A stretch of DNA of 64,000 nucleotides from Pseudomonas sp. HOU2 (GCF_040729435.1 NZ_CP160398.1:4507001-4571000); one strand, 5' to 3'; shown: positions 9,296 to 17,673, numbered from the stretch's first letter. Numbers and translations: made by a program. Notes: generated by a model from the sequence alone, not told the origin.

Positions 9296-10027
9296 ATGCG
9301 TCTGACCCAGATTTTCGCCGCCGCAGCCATTGCGTTGGTCAGCACCTTTGCCGTCGCCGATGACGCGGCCGACAAAGCCATTCGTCAAAGCCTGGAAAAA
9401 CTCGAGCTCGAGGTTCCGGTAGAAAGCATCAGTGCCAGCCCGTTGCCGGGCATGTATGAAGTCAAGCTCAAGGGCAGCCGCGTGCTGTACGCCAGCGCCG
9501 ACGGCCAGTACATCGTTCAGGGCTACCTGTTTCAGCTCAAGGACGGCAAACCGGTCAACCTGACCGAGAAGACCGAACGCCTGGGCATCTCCAAACTGAT
9601 CAATGCCATTCCGGTGGCCGAAACCGTGGTTTACCCGGCCGTGGGCGAGACCAAATCGCACATCACCGTGTTCACCGACACCACCTGCCCGTACTGCCAC
9701 AAGCTGCACGCCGAAGTGCCTGAGCTGAACAAGCGCGGCATCGAAGTGCGTTACGTGGCGTTCCCGCGTCAGGGCCTCGGCTCGCCGGGTGACGAACAAC
9801 TGCAGGCCGTGTGGTGCTCGACCGACAAGAAAGCCGCCATGGACAAAATGGTCGATGGCAAAGAAATCAAGGCCGCCAAGTGCGCCAACCCGGTTTCCAA
9901 ACAGTTCGCTTTGGGTCAGTCGATCGGCGTGAACGGCACACCGGCCATCGTTTTGGCCGACGGACAAGTCATTCCGGGCTACCAGCCGGCGCCACAAGTC
10001 GCCAAACTGGCGCTGGGCGCCAAGTAA
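9296..10027 (+). CDS. dsbC: Thiol:disulfide interchange protein DsbC (periplasmic isomerase)
   Basis: 243 residues. DsbC is a periplasmic disulfide isomerase kept reduced by DsbD. A signal peptide occupies residues 1-20 (hydrophobic FAAAAIALVSTFAVA, cleavage after AVA). An N-terminal dimerisation domain follows, then a thioredoxin fold with the active site CPYC at 131-134 and a second Cys pair (WCSTDKK... and AKCANPV). AGGAGTTCTC precedes ATG 9296; the upstream extension to 9209 lacks these features. Between xerD and hom. Confidence 0.96.
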   Translation: MRLTQIFAAAAIALVSTFAVADDAADKAIRQSLEKLELEVPVESISASPLPGMYEVKLKGSRVLYASADGQYIVQGYLFQLKDGKPVNLTEKTERLGISKLINAIPVAETVVYPAVGETKSHITVFTDTTCPYCHKLHAEVPELNKRGIEVRYVAFPRQGLGSPGDEQLQAVWCSTDKKAAMDKMVDGKEIKAAKCANPVSKQFALGQSIGVNGTPAIVLADGQVIPGYQPAPQVAKLALGAK

Positions 10028-10095
10028 TTCGCATCGTCACGGTCAGCCTTTGACGATCATGGTCCGGCGGTAACTTCGCCGGGCCATTAATAGAG

Positions 10096-10144
10096 AGCCG
10101 CGAACACGCGGTTGTTTTCCGGCCGACCTTGCGTCGGCCGTTTC
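10096..10144 (+). terminator. Tandem hairpins between dsbC and hom
   Basis: Hairpin 1: CCGCG/CGCGG at 10098-10111 followed by TTGTTTT, a plausible dsbC terminator. Hairpin 2: a perfect 8-bp stem CGGCCGAC/GTCGGCCG at 10120-10140 followed by TTTC, ending just before the hom ribosome-binding site. A further inverted repeat, CCGGCG/CGCCGG, is at 10064-10082. Confidence 0.65.
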
Positions 10145-10158
10145 ATGGGGAGTTCACA

Positions 10159-11463
10159 GTGAATCCGGTCAAAGTAGGCATCTGTGGGTTAGGGACCGTC
10201 GGTGGCGGTACCTTCAACGTACTTCAGCGCAACGCCGAGGAAATTGCTCGTCGTGCCGGGCGTGGGATTGAAGTGGCACAAATTGCCACGCGCACGCCAA
10301 AGCCTCAGTTCCAGACGACCGGTATTGCGATTACCAACGATGTCTTCGAAGTGGCCACGAACCCTGAGATCGACATCGTCATAGAGCTGATGGGCGGCTA
10401 CACCGTTGCCCGCGAGCTGGTACTCAAGGCCATCGAGAATGGCAAGCATGTGGTCACCGCGAACAAGGCACTGATTGCCGTTCACGGTAATGAGATTTTT
10501 GCCAAGGCACGCGAGAAAGGCGTGATCGTGGCGTTCGAAGCGGCTGTGGCCGGTGGCATTCCGGTGATCAAGGCGATCCGTGAAGGCCTGTCCGCCAACC
10601 GCATCAACTGGGTCGCCGGGATCATCAACGGCACCGGCAACTTCATCCTCACCGAAATGCGCGAGAGGGGTCGCACCTTCGAAGACGTGCTGGCCGAAGC
10701 GCAAGCGCTGGGCTACGCCGAAGCCGATCCGACCTTCGACGTCGAAGGCATCGATGCGGCGCACAAGCTGACGATTCTGGCGTCGATCGCGTTCGGCGTT
10801 CCGCTGCAATTCGACAAGGCTTACACCGAAGGCATCACCAAGCTGACCACCGCCGACGTGAATTACGCCGAAGCGCTGGGCTACCGAATCAAGCACCTCG
10901 GTGTGGCGCGCAGCACCGCTGCCGGCATCGAGCTGCGCGTGCACCCGACGCTGATCCCGGCCGATCGTCTGATCGCCAACGTCAACGGCGTGATGAACGC
11001 GGTGATGGTCAACGGTGACGCCGCCGGTTCGACGCTGTTCTATGGCGCCGGTGCCGGCATGGAGCCGACCGCTTCGTCGGTGATCGCCGACCTGGTGGAC
11101 GTGGTTCGCGCCATGACTTCCGATCCGGAAAACCGCGTACCGCACCTGGCCTTCCAGCCGGATTCGCTGTCAGCGCATCCGATCCTGCCGATCGAAGCCT
11201 GCGAAAGCGCCTACTACCTGCGCATCCAGGCCAAGGACCATCCGGGCGTACTGGCTCAGGTGGCGAGCATCCTCTCGGAGCGCGGCATCAACATCGAGTC
11301 GATCATGCAGAAGGAAGTCGAGGAACACGACGGCCTGGTGCCGATGATCCTGCTGACCCACCGCGTGGTCGAGCAGCGTATCAACGATGCGATCGCCGCC
11401 CTCGAAGCCCTGGCCGGCGTGAATGGTCCGGTTGTGCGGATCCGCGTCGAGCACCTGAACTAA
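10159..11463 (+). CDS. hom: Homoserine dehydrogenase
   Basis: 434 residues. It reduces aspartate semialdehyde to homoserine with NAD(P)H, feeding threonine, methionine and isoleucine. Nucleotide-binding GICGLGTVGGGTF is at residues 8-20. The catalytic region contains TANKALIAVHG and GIINGTGNFILTEM. A C-terminal ACT domain (YYLRIQAKDHPGVLAQVAS, from about 353) suggests threonine feedback control. The GTG at 10159 is preceded by GGGGAG; the TTG 30 nt upstream would add residues inside the hairpin region, so I did not use it. thrC follows. Confidence 0.96.
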   Translation: MNPVKVGICGLGTVGGGTFNVLQRNAEEIARRAGRGIEVAQIATRTPKPQFQTTGIAITNDVFEVATNPEIDIVIELMGGYTVARELVLKAIENGKHVVTANKALIAVHGNEIFAKAREKGVIVAFEAAVAGGIPVIKAIREGLSANRINWVAGIINGTGNFILTEMRERGRTFEDVLAEAQALGYAEADPTFDVEGIDAAHKLTILASIAFGVPLQFDKAYTEGITKLTTADVNYAEALGYRIKHLGVARSTAAGIELRVHPTLIPADRLIANVNGVMNAVMVNGDAAGSTLFYGAGAGMEPTASSVIADLVDVVRAMTSDPENRVPHLAFQPDSLSAHPILPIEACESAYYLRIQAKDHPGVLAQVASILSERGINIESIMQKEVEEHDGLVPMILLTHRVVEQRINDAIAALEALAGVNGPVVRIRVEHLN

Positions 11464-11478
11464 GTCGTTGGCCTGCAA

Positions 11479-11498
11479 TGGCCCCGTGAAAGGGGCCA
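11479..11498 (+). promoter_or_regulatory. Hairpin in the hom-thrC spacer
   Basis: TGGCCCC, a GTGAAA loop and GGGGCCA, about 30 nt ahead of thrC. There is no T-run, so it is more likely an mRNA-stability or processing structure, or a weak attenuator, than a full terminator. Confidence 0.45.
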
Positions 11499-11529
11499 CT
11501 GTTGTGCACACTCTCCATTGGAGTCAGTC

Positions 11530-12939
11530 ATGCGTTACATCAGTACCCGCGGCCAGGCACCGGCCCTGAATTTCGAAGACGTCCTGCTGGCAGGTCTTGC
11601 CACCGACGGCGGTCTGTACGTCCCGGAAAACCTGCCACGTTTCACCCAGGAAGAAATCGCTTCCTGGGCCGGCCTGCCGTATCACGAGCTGGCTTTCCGC
11701 GTGATGCGCCCGTTTGTCACCGGCAGCATCCCGGACGCCGATTTCAAAAAGATCCTCGAAGAAACCTACGGTGTGTTCTCGCACAGCGCCGTTGCGCCGC
11801 TGCGTCAGCTCAACGGCAACGAATGGGTATTGGAGCTGTTCCACGGCCCGACCCTGGCGTTCAAGGACTTCGCCCTGCAACTGCTCGGTCGTCTGCTCGA
11901 CTACGTGCTGGAAAAGCGCGGCGAGCGCGTGGTCATCGTCGGTGCCACCTCGGGTGACACCGGTTCGGCCGCCATCGAAGGCTGCAAGCACTGCGAAAAC
12001 GTCGACATCTTCATCTTGCACCCGCACAACCGTGTGTCCGAAGTGCAGCGTCGGCAGATGACGACGATTGTCGGCGAGAACATCCACAACATCGCCATCG
12101 AAGGCAACTTCGATGACTGCCAGGAAATGGTCAAGAACAGCTTCGCCGACCAGAGCTTCCTCAAGGGCACGCGCCTGGTAGCGGTGAACTCGATCAACTG
12201 GGCGCGGATCATGGCCCAGATCGTCTACTACTTCCACGCAGCCCTGCAGTTGGGCGGCCCGGCGCGTTCGGTGGCGTTCTCGGTTCCGACCGGCAACTTC
12301 GGCGACATCTTCGCCGGTTATCTGGCGCGCAACATGGGCCTGCCGATCAACCAGTTGATCGTCGCCACCAACCGCAACGACATCCTGCACCGCTTCATGA
12401 GCGGCAACCAGTATGTCAAGGAAACCCTGCACGCTACGCTGTCGCCGTCGATGGACATCATGGTTTCGTCGAACTTCGAACGCCTGCTGTTCGACCTGCA
12501 CGGTCGTAACGGCGCGGCGATTGCCGGGCTGATGGATTCGTTCAGGCAGGGCGGTGGTTTCAGCGTCGAGCAAGAGCGCTGGACCGAAGCCCGCAAGCTG
12601 TTCGACTCGCTGGCCGTGGACGATGCACAAACCTGCGAAACCATCGCCGAAGTCCACGCGCAGTGCGGCGAAGTGCTGGACCCGCACACCGCCATTGGCG
12701 TGCGTGCTGCCCGCGAATGCCGTCGCAGCCTGGACATCCCAATGGTGATCCTGGGCACTGCGCATCCGGTGAAATTCCCGGATGCCGTGGAGAAAGCGGG
12801 TGTAGGAAAAGCTCTCGAACTGCCTGCACATCTTTCTGATTTGTTTGAGCGAAACGAGCGCTGCACCGTTCTGCCAAACGAGCTGAAAGCCGTACAGGCC
12901 TTTGTCAGCCAGCATGGCAACCGCGGCAAGCCGCTGTAA
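11530..12939 (+). CDS. thrC: Threonine synthase
   Basis: 469 residues. PLP enzyme converting O-phosphohomoserine to threonine. The N terminus MRYISTRGQAPALNFEDVLLAG is typical of the longer proteobacterial form. The PLP lysine is K112 in HGPTLAFKDFALQLLG, and the phosphate-binding loop VPTGNFGDIFAGY is also present. GGAG at 11519-11522 favours ATG 11530. It probably forms an operon with hom. A terminator follows 24 nt after the stop. Confidence 0.97.
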   Translation: MRYISTRGQAPALNFEDVLLAGLATDGGLYVPENLPRFTQEEIASWAGLPYHELAFRVMRPFVTGSIPDADFKKILEETYGVFSHSAVAPLRQLNGNEWVLELFHGPTLAFKDFALQLLGRLLDYVLEKRGERVVIVGATSGDTGSAAIEGCKHCENVDIFILHPHNRVSEVQRRQMTTIVGENIHNIAIEGNFDDCQEMVKNSFADQSFLKGTRLVAVNSINWARIMAQIVYYFHAALQLGGPARSVAFSVPTGNFGDIFAGYLARNMGLPINQLIVATNRNDILHRFMSGNQYVKETLHATLSPSMDIMVSSNFERLLFDLHGRNGAAIAGLMDSFRQGGGFSVEQERWTEARKLFDSLAVDDAQTCETIAEVHAQCGEVLDPHTAIGVRAARECRRSLDIPMVILGTAHPVKFPDAVEKAGVGKALELPAHLSDLFERNERCTVLPNELKAVQAFVSQHGNRGKPL

Positions 12940-12962
12940 GCCGAAAAAGCTGTCACATTTTG

Positions 12963-12988
12963 AAGCCCGTCTCCTGACGGGCTTTTTT
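12963..12988 (+). terminator. Intrinsic terminator after thrC
   Basis: AAGCCCGTC, TCCT loop, GACGGGCTT and a T-run. Perfect 9-bp stem. Confidence 0.92.
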
Positions 12989-13058
12989 GTTTGTGCTGCC
13001 ACACTGCTCGGGTTTTCGCCCATGAAGGACGGGTGAGTCGATCTCGAAGGAAGTGGCA

Positions 13059-14411
13059 ATGCTGTTTGAAAGAGGATGGAAACACACCCTGAAGCGGGTT
13101 TTTCTGCTGTACCTGTTGGTTGGCTGGCGCGTGGGTGTTGCGGCGCATCTGGCGCATGATGAAGAGCAATTGAACATCGGCACCGTCGTGCTGAATGAAG
13201 CCGAGCGGCAATGGGTTCGCGATAACCCGACGGTGATCGTGGCGGCGGAGCAGTACCCTTTGTACCTGTTTCTGGATGAGCATGGTCATTGGAGCGGCTT
13301 GAACAACGATGTGCTCAAACGCATCAGTGCCATGACCGGGTTGCAATTCGTTTACCGCGAGTCGTTTTCCACCGCGCAAATGCTCGAGCGCCTGGAGACC
13401 GGTGCCGCCGATATGAGCACGACCCTGGCGATGAATGATGAGCGCCGATTGAGTCTGGATTTCAGTCATGCCTTTGGCGGTGCCGGCTGGGTTTTTGTCG
13501 GCCGCGCCGGCGAGCCGGGGGTGCAATCGCTGGAGCAGTTGGCCAAACGGGTACTGGTATTGCCGGGTCGGCATGCCCTGGAGGGGGTGATCCGACGCGA
13601 TTATCCGTCCATCGAATTACGTTCGGTGAAAACCTATGCCGAGGCGCGGGCGCTGGTCGAAAGCGGTGAGGCCTATGCCACCATCGAAAATGAAATCGGT
13701 GCGCAGCTCTATCCCTCAGGCCTGCTCCAGGTCGGCGAACTGCTGGAAGGCAAATGGGAAGCCGATCTTTTGGCGGTGCGCAGAGGCCAGCCGCAATTAC
13801 TGAGCATTCTGAACAAGGCGCTCGAAGCGTTCCCGGCCTCCGAACTGCGAGCCATTCGCCTGAAATGGCTGGGCGGCATCGGGCCGAAACCGGCCGCCGC
13901 CGGTTGGCAGCACTGGCTCCGCTCAAGCTGCTGGGGGATGGTTTTGGTGGGGGGCTTTTGTGTGATGTCGCTGTTATGGAATCGGCGCATGGCGGCCGTG
14001 ATCAAACAACATCGGGACGTGCAAGGCGAACTCGGCGATCAGTTGGTCTTCCAGCGCGCATTGATTGATGCCATGCCTGATCCGGTATTTGTCCGTGACC
14101 TGGAAGGGCGCCTGATCCTGTGCAACAAAAGTTACGAAGAGGCATTGTCGCTTCGCTTTGAGCAGGTGCAGGGATGCCGCTTGATCGACGTCGATGCGCT
14201 ACCGCGAGCCACCGCCGACATGCTGCATGCTGAGTTCATGATTCAGTTGAGAACACGCAGGACCCGCTTCAGCCGACGCCGTTTGCAATTCAGCGATGGC
14301 AATCGGGAAATCTACCAGTGGACCGTCCCGTTCTACAGCGCCAATGGGGAATTGCGCGGTCTGCTCGGGGGCTGGACGGATATCACCCAGCGTGATGCGG
14401 CGGCGGGATAG
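13059..14411 (+). CDS. BvgS/EvgS-like sensor fragment: periplasmic solute-binding domain, membrane segment, PAS; no kinase
   Basis: 450 residues. An N-terminal signal anchor (FLLYLLVGWRVGVAA) precedes one SBP_bac_3-type periplasmic domain, residues about 55-275, with EAERQWVRDNPTVIVAAEQ as in the Venus-flytrap domains of BvgS-family sensors. A membrane segment lies near 290-312 (WGMVLVGGFCVMSLLW). A PAS domain, about 325-445, ends GGWTDITQRDAAAG and then stops. In hybrid sensors of this family the His-kinase domain normally follows that point. Here no HisKA or HATPase sequence is seen in any frame before the next gene. It is either a truncated kinase or a stand-alone sensor. AAGGAAG favours ATG 13059 over GTG 13053. 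Confidence 0.8.
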   Translation: MLFERGWKHTLKRVFLLYLLVGWRVGVAAHLAHDEEQLNIGTVVLNEAERQWVRDNPTVIVAAEQYPLYLFLDEHGHWSGLNNDVLKRISAMTGLQFVYRESFSTAQMLERLETGAADMSTTLAMNDERRLSLDFSHAFGGAGWVFVGRAGEPGVQSLEQLAKRVLVLPGRHALEGVIRRDYPSIELRSVKTYAEARALVESGEAYATIENEIGAQLYPSGLLQVGELLEGKWEADLLAVRRGQPQLLSILNKALEAFPASELRAIRLKWLGGIGPKPAAAGWQHWLRSSCWGMVLVGGFCVMSLLWNRRMAAVIKQHRDVQGELGDQLVFQRALIDAMPDPVFVRDLEGRLILCNKSYEEALSLRFEQVQGCRLIDVDALPRATADMLHAEFMIQLRTRRTRFSRRRLQFSDGNREIYQWTVPFYSANGELRGLLGGWTDITQRDAAAG

Positions 14412-14425
14412 TGTCCGCATCGATA

Positions 14426-14440
14426 TAGGGAAATTTCCTA
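14426..14440. promoter_or_regulatory. TAGG-N7-CCTA palindrome upstream of the receiver gene
   Basis: TAGGGAAATTTCCTA contains the perfect 10-bp palindrome GGAAATTTCC. It resembles the spaced half-sites bound by NarL/FixJ-type regulators such as RcsB-like proteins, which is inference. It lies 15 nt after the sensor gene and about 100 nt before the receiver gene. Confidence 0.4.
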
Positions 14441-14539
14441 TGTCACGCGCCTCTTTTTCCGATGGGGGACTGAAGGAGGCTGCCCTAAAGTGGGCAGCAA
14501 CTGCGGACGCGTCCGCGATTGCCGTTTCCGAGGTCGCCC

Positions 14540-14947
14540 ATGCGCTCGCTCAAAGTCCTGATTCTCGAACCTGATCCTTATCGAATGATGGCGTTGCACC
14601 AGATGCTCAACGCGGTCGGTATTTATGACGTACTCACGGCACCATCGCTGGCCTCGGCACGCAGCTCGCTGGAGCGGCGCACCCGGGTCGACATCGCGAT
14701 CTGCGATCCGCAGCTGAAAGGCGGAGAAGGCCTGGCGCTGATCCGCCATCTGGCGACCGAACGGCAGGCCAGCGCGCTCATTCTGCTGGGGCGAGTAGCA
14801 CCGGGTCTGCTGAGCGATCTCGAAAGCCTGCTGCACGAGCAGGCGTTGACGCTGCTGGGGCGCCTGCAGACGCCGGTCTCGGCCGTGCTGATGCGCGGGC
14901 TGCTGGACACCTACCTGCAAGCGGCAGCCCAGCCGGCGCGAGCTTGA
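14540..14947 (+). CDS. Degenerate stand-alone response-regulator receiver domain
   Basis: 135 residues. The receiver fold is recognisable: LKVLILEPDPYRMMALHQML at the start and VDIAICDPQLKGGEGLALIRHL with the likely phospho-acceptor Asp. Two features are abnormal. The usual paired acidic residues after strand 1 are E-P-D, and the conserved Lys near the end (normally K-P) is replaced in LLGRLQTP. No output domain follows. It may act as a phospho-independent or decoy receiver, or be a remnant of a larger hybrid or EvgA-like regulator. It shares direction with the upstream sensor fragment. Confidence 0.7.
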   Translation: MRSLKVLILEPDPYRMMALHQMLNAVGIYDVLTAPSLASARSSLERRTRVDIAICDPQLKGGEGLALIRHLATERQASALILLGRVAPGLLSDLESLLHEQALTLLGRLQTPVSAVLMRGLLDTYLQAAAQPARA

Positions 14948-15027
14948 GCCGACGGTTATGTTTCTGTCATCTTCACCGTGCATGCTCTGACAGACCGCTC
15001 ACTGCTCCGGGAGCAGCGCGGTATTCA

Positions 15028-15055
15028 GAACTTTCTTCTCGGGCCGGTGGTCATT
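15028..15055 (+). promoter_or_regulatory. ECF (AlgU-like) promoter candidate before the DUF3509 gene
   Basis: GAACTT at 15028-15033, 17-nt spacer, TCATT at 15051-15055. It fits GAACTT-N16/17-TCnna, 55 nt ahead of the start codon. Confidence 0.4.
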
Positions 15056-15109
15056 TATGGTGAACACGCCCCAGGCACAATGTTTTCGGACTATTGAGTG
15101 GAGATCGAG

Positions 15110-15391
15110 ATGGAAAGTATCAGTCTATTGCTCGGTGAGGCTCTGAGCCCGTATCAGGTGACGTTGACCCCCCGCGGTGCCCATGGCGAGTGCCTGGTGA
15201 CCTTGAGAAACAGCAGCGGCGCCCTCGTGGTGGAGCGCGAATTCAATCAGGCGCAGTTGAGCGACAAGCGCCTGCTGACCGATGTGGTCGACGGTTTGCA
15301 CCGCGACGTCCTGATCGCCGAGGGGCGGCTGGAACCCTGTGTGATCGCGGCCTTGCGCAACGCAGCACTCGATAAGCGTGCAGCATTGTGA
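15110..15391 (+). CDS. DUF3509 small protein
   Basis: 93 residues beginning MESISLLLGEALSPYQVTL. I recognise this as the Pseudomonas DUF3509 family, which has no established function. It has no signal peptide, membrane segment or cysteine-rich motif. A two-strand region (YQVTLTPRGAHGECLVTLRN) is followed by two helices. GGAG at 15099 supports ATG 15110 rather than GTG 15098. A GAACTT-type promoter candidate precedes it, and a second, possibly non-coding transcript follows. Confidence 0.8.
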   Translation: MESISLLLGEALSPYQVTLTPRGAHGECLVTLRNSSGALVVEREFNQAQLSDKRLLTDVVDGLHRDVLIAEGRLEPCVIAALRNAALDKRAAL

Positions 15392-15411
15392 AGATGAAAT
15401 ATTTTTTGTGG

Positions 15412-15555
15412 GAACCTTCCTGCGTCCCCGTCAGTCAGACCCCATAACAGCAGGATCAAGCATTGTGCTCCGGTGCTTGTCGCTTGCTGCTACGGGTCTT
15501 TATGTAGACCGCGTTTAACCCCGAGTCGTCTCCCCACTTCTCGGGGTTTCTTTTT
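15412..15555 (+). ncRNA. Candidate small RNA with ECF-like promoter and strong terminator
   Basis: GGAACCT at 15411-15417, a 17-nt spacer and TCAGA at 15435-15439 resemble an AlgU-type promoter. A transcript starting near 15446 would run about 110 nt to the terminator ending at 15555. No start codon with a ribosome-binding site opens a credible ORF there. Alternatively this is just the 3' untranslated region of the DUF3509 mRNA. Confidence 0.35.
15517..15555 (+). terminator. Intrinsic terminator after DUF3509 / candidate sRNA
   Basis: AACCCCGAG and CTCGGGGTT form a 9-bp stem with a 14-nt loop, followed by TCTTTTT. Confidence 0.85.
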
Positions 15556-15566
15556 GCCCGCAGGTT

Positions 15567-16472
15567 TTATGGTGCGGCTTGCTGCTCGAAAAAAATCCGC
15601 GCCTGTTGCAGGTAATCCGTGCGCATTTCGGGGTCCAGCCAGTCGGCGTACGACTGGTTCATTTGCTCATGGGGCAGGGTACGCAGCAGTTGGTTGATCT
15701 CGCTGATCGCCTGACGGCCCTGGGGGGTATCGGAACACCCGACAAAGCCAGACAGATACTTGCCGGTGCCACGAATCGGATAGAACACCAGTTCATCTTC
15801 GGCAATTTGCGCCTGATGCGCCTGATAGCGGATCTCCGGCCAGTAACCCAACACTACTTGCAGACGCCCCAGGCGTTGCATCGACAGCAGGCTGCTCAGG
15901 GCGTCGTTGCCATAATGCGGCGTCAGCGCACCGTCCGGGGCCTGCTTGAGTAGCGTGTCGAGATACTCGCCGTAACTGCGCTCGGCGACCACTCCGACCT
16001 TGGTTTCGCCGTTGGCCAGAAATGCCGTCAGATCGACTTCACCGTCGATCAGGAACGGCGCCAGTACGTTGCGATCTTTCTGACGCACCACCAGACCATT
16101 ACTGACAGCGCGAAACGCCGGGATAGAGAAGGCGATCCATTGTGTACGCTCCTTGCTCCAGATCAGCGAGGGGTCGCAAGTGAAGGACGGCTCGTGCAGC
16201 ATCTGCATGCCACGGGCGCGATTGACCCGCATCAGCGTGTGTTCGTATTGCGGCATGCCGGCGATCAGCATCGGCAGCAGTTGATCGATCACGCCCTGGC
16301 CCTTTTTCGGGCCTTCGAAGATGGTCAGGGGCGGCAGATCGCGCAACAACCAGACCAGCGTGGGTTTGGCTTGCGCCCAGGCGGGCAGGGCGAGCAGAAA
16401 CAACAGGCCGAACAGCCGCCACGTCCACCAGTGGTGAGCGCGGTTGGCGTCCGATGTCCGGTGATGTTTCAG
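15567..16472 (-). CDS. Periplasmic solute-binding-like protein (TIGR02285-type), start uncertain
   Basis: About 301 residues with a signal peptide (LFGLLFLLALPAWAQA) and an SBP_bac_3-like body (TLVWLLRDLPPLTIFEGP, RTQWIAFSIPAF, ILGYWPEIRY-type region). It is probably secreted to the periplasm; the ligand is unknown. No ATG, GTG or TTG occurs in frame between the stop of the upstream CoA-transferase gene and the signal peptide core. I place the start at the CTG with complement 16470-16472, preceded by GGAG at a suitable distance. An ATG at 16547, overlapping the upstream gene by 74 bp, is the alternative. Confidence 0.72.
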   Translation of the reverse strand: MKHHRTSDANRAHHWWTWRLFGLLFLLALPAWAQAKPTLVWLLRDLPPLTIFEGPKKGQGVIDQLLPMLIAGMPQYEHTLMRVNRARGMQMLHEPSFTCDPSLIWSKERTQWIAFSIPAFRAVSNGLVVRQKDRNVLAPFLIDGEVDLTAFLANGETKVGVVAERSYGEYLDTLLKQAPDGALTPHYGNDALSSLLSMQRLGRLQVVLGYWPEIRYQAHQAQIAEDELVFYPIRGTGKYLSGFVGCSDTPQGRQAISEINQLLRTLPHEQMNQSYADWLDPEMRTDYLQQARIFFEQQAAP

Positions 16473-16473
16473 G

Positions 16474-17673
16474 TTAAATAGCTCCGTCTGCGCGCAACCG
16501 GGCGATCTGCTGTTCGTCGTAGCCAAGATCGTGCAGTACCTGCGCATTGTGTTCACCGAGTTGCGGCCCGACCCATTCGGAAGTGCCCGGTGTCTCGGAG
16601 AGTTTCGGCACGATCCCCGGCATCTTGAAAGGCTTGCCGTCCGGCAGTTTCGCGTGCAGGAACATTTCCCGGGCCAGGTACTGCGGATCGCTGAACATGT
16701 CTTCGGCACTAAAGATCCGGCTGGCCGGTACTTCTGCCTGGTTGAGCAAATCGAGCACGCTTTGCAGCGGCAGCGAATTGACCCAGCGGTCGATCACCCC
16801 ATACAACTCGTCGCGGCGGGTGTCGCGCCCGTCATTGCTCACCAGTGTCGGGTCGTTGGCCAGATCCTCGCGGCCGATGATCAGCATGAAGCGCTTGAAG
16901 ATCGCGTCGCCATTGGCGCCGATCTGCACGTGCTTGCCGTCGGCGCTGGTGTGGATCGATGACGGCGTGATGCCTGGCATGATGTTGCCGGTGCGCTCGC
17001 GGATGAAACCGAACACGTCGAACTCCGGCACCATGCTTTCCATCATGGCGAAAATCGCCTCGTACAGCGCGACATCGACGACTTGGCCGAGACCGCCGTT
17101 GACCTCGCGATGACGTAGCGCCATCAGCGCACCGATCACGCCCCACAGCGCGGCAATCGAGTCGCCGATGGAGATCCCGGTGCGCACCGGGGGCCGGTCG
17201 TCGAAGCCGGTGATGTAGCGCAAGCCGCCCATGGATTCGCCGACCGCACCGAAGCCCGGTTGATCTTTCATCGGCCCGGTCTGGCCGAAGCCCGAGAGGC
17301 GCACCATCACCAGTTTCGGGTTCAGCGTGTGCAGGGTTTCCCAGCTCAGCCCGAGTTTTTCCAGCACGCCGGGGCGAAAGTTTTCGATCAGGATGTCGGC
17401 TTCGCCCAGCAGTTTTTTCAGGATCGCCAGACCTTCCGGATGCTTGAGGTTCAGCGTCAGCGACTTCTTGTTGCGCGCCTGAACGAACCACCACAGCGAG
17501 GTGCCTTCATACAATTTGCGCCACTTGCGCAGCGGATCACCGCCGTCGGGCGATTCGATCTTGATCACTTCGGCGCCGAACTCGCCGCAAATGCGCGAGG
17601 CGAACGGCCCGGCAATCAACGTACCCAATTCAATGACTTTCACACCGCTGAGCGGTTTGTTGGCGAACGGCAT
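16474..17673 (-). CDS. CaiB/BaiF-family CoA-transferase
   Basis: 399 residues, the usual length of class III CoA-transferases. These move CoA between carboxylic acids through an aspartyl-CoA intermediate. GVKVIELGTLIAGPFASRICGEFGAEVIKIE is the canonical N terminus (residues 10-40), followed by RNKKSLTLNLK and ENFRPGVLEKLGL, which mark the CoA-binding part. The substrate cannot be told. AGGATTCAGT precedes the ATG. The periplasmic protein gene follows directly on the same strand. Confidence 0.92.
   Translation of the reverse strand: MPFANKPLSGVKVIELGTLIAGPFASRICGEFGAEVIKIESPDGGDPLRKWRKLYEGTSLWWFVQARNKKSLTLNLKHPEGLAILKKLLGEADILIENFRPGVLEKLGLSWETLHTLNPKLVMVRLSGFGQTGPMKDQPGFGAVGESMGGLRYITGFDDRPPVRTGISIGDSIAALWGVIGALMALRHREVNGGLGQVVDVALYEAIFAMMESMVPEFDVFGFIRERTGNIMPGITPSSIHTSADGKHVQIGANGDAIFKRFMLIIGREDLANDPTLVSNDGRDTRRDELYGVIDRWVNSLPLQSVLDLLNQAEVPASRIFSAEDMFSDPQYLAREMFLHAKLPDGKPFKMPGIVPKLSETPGTSEWVGPQLGEHNAQVLHDLGYDEQQIARLRADGAI

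Noticed and set aside
10129..10158. Upstream TTG start for hom
   Set aside because: Adds residues inside a hairpin and lacks a ribosome-binding site; GTG 10159 has GGGGAG.
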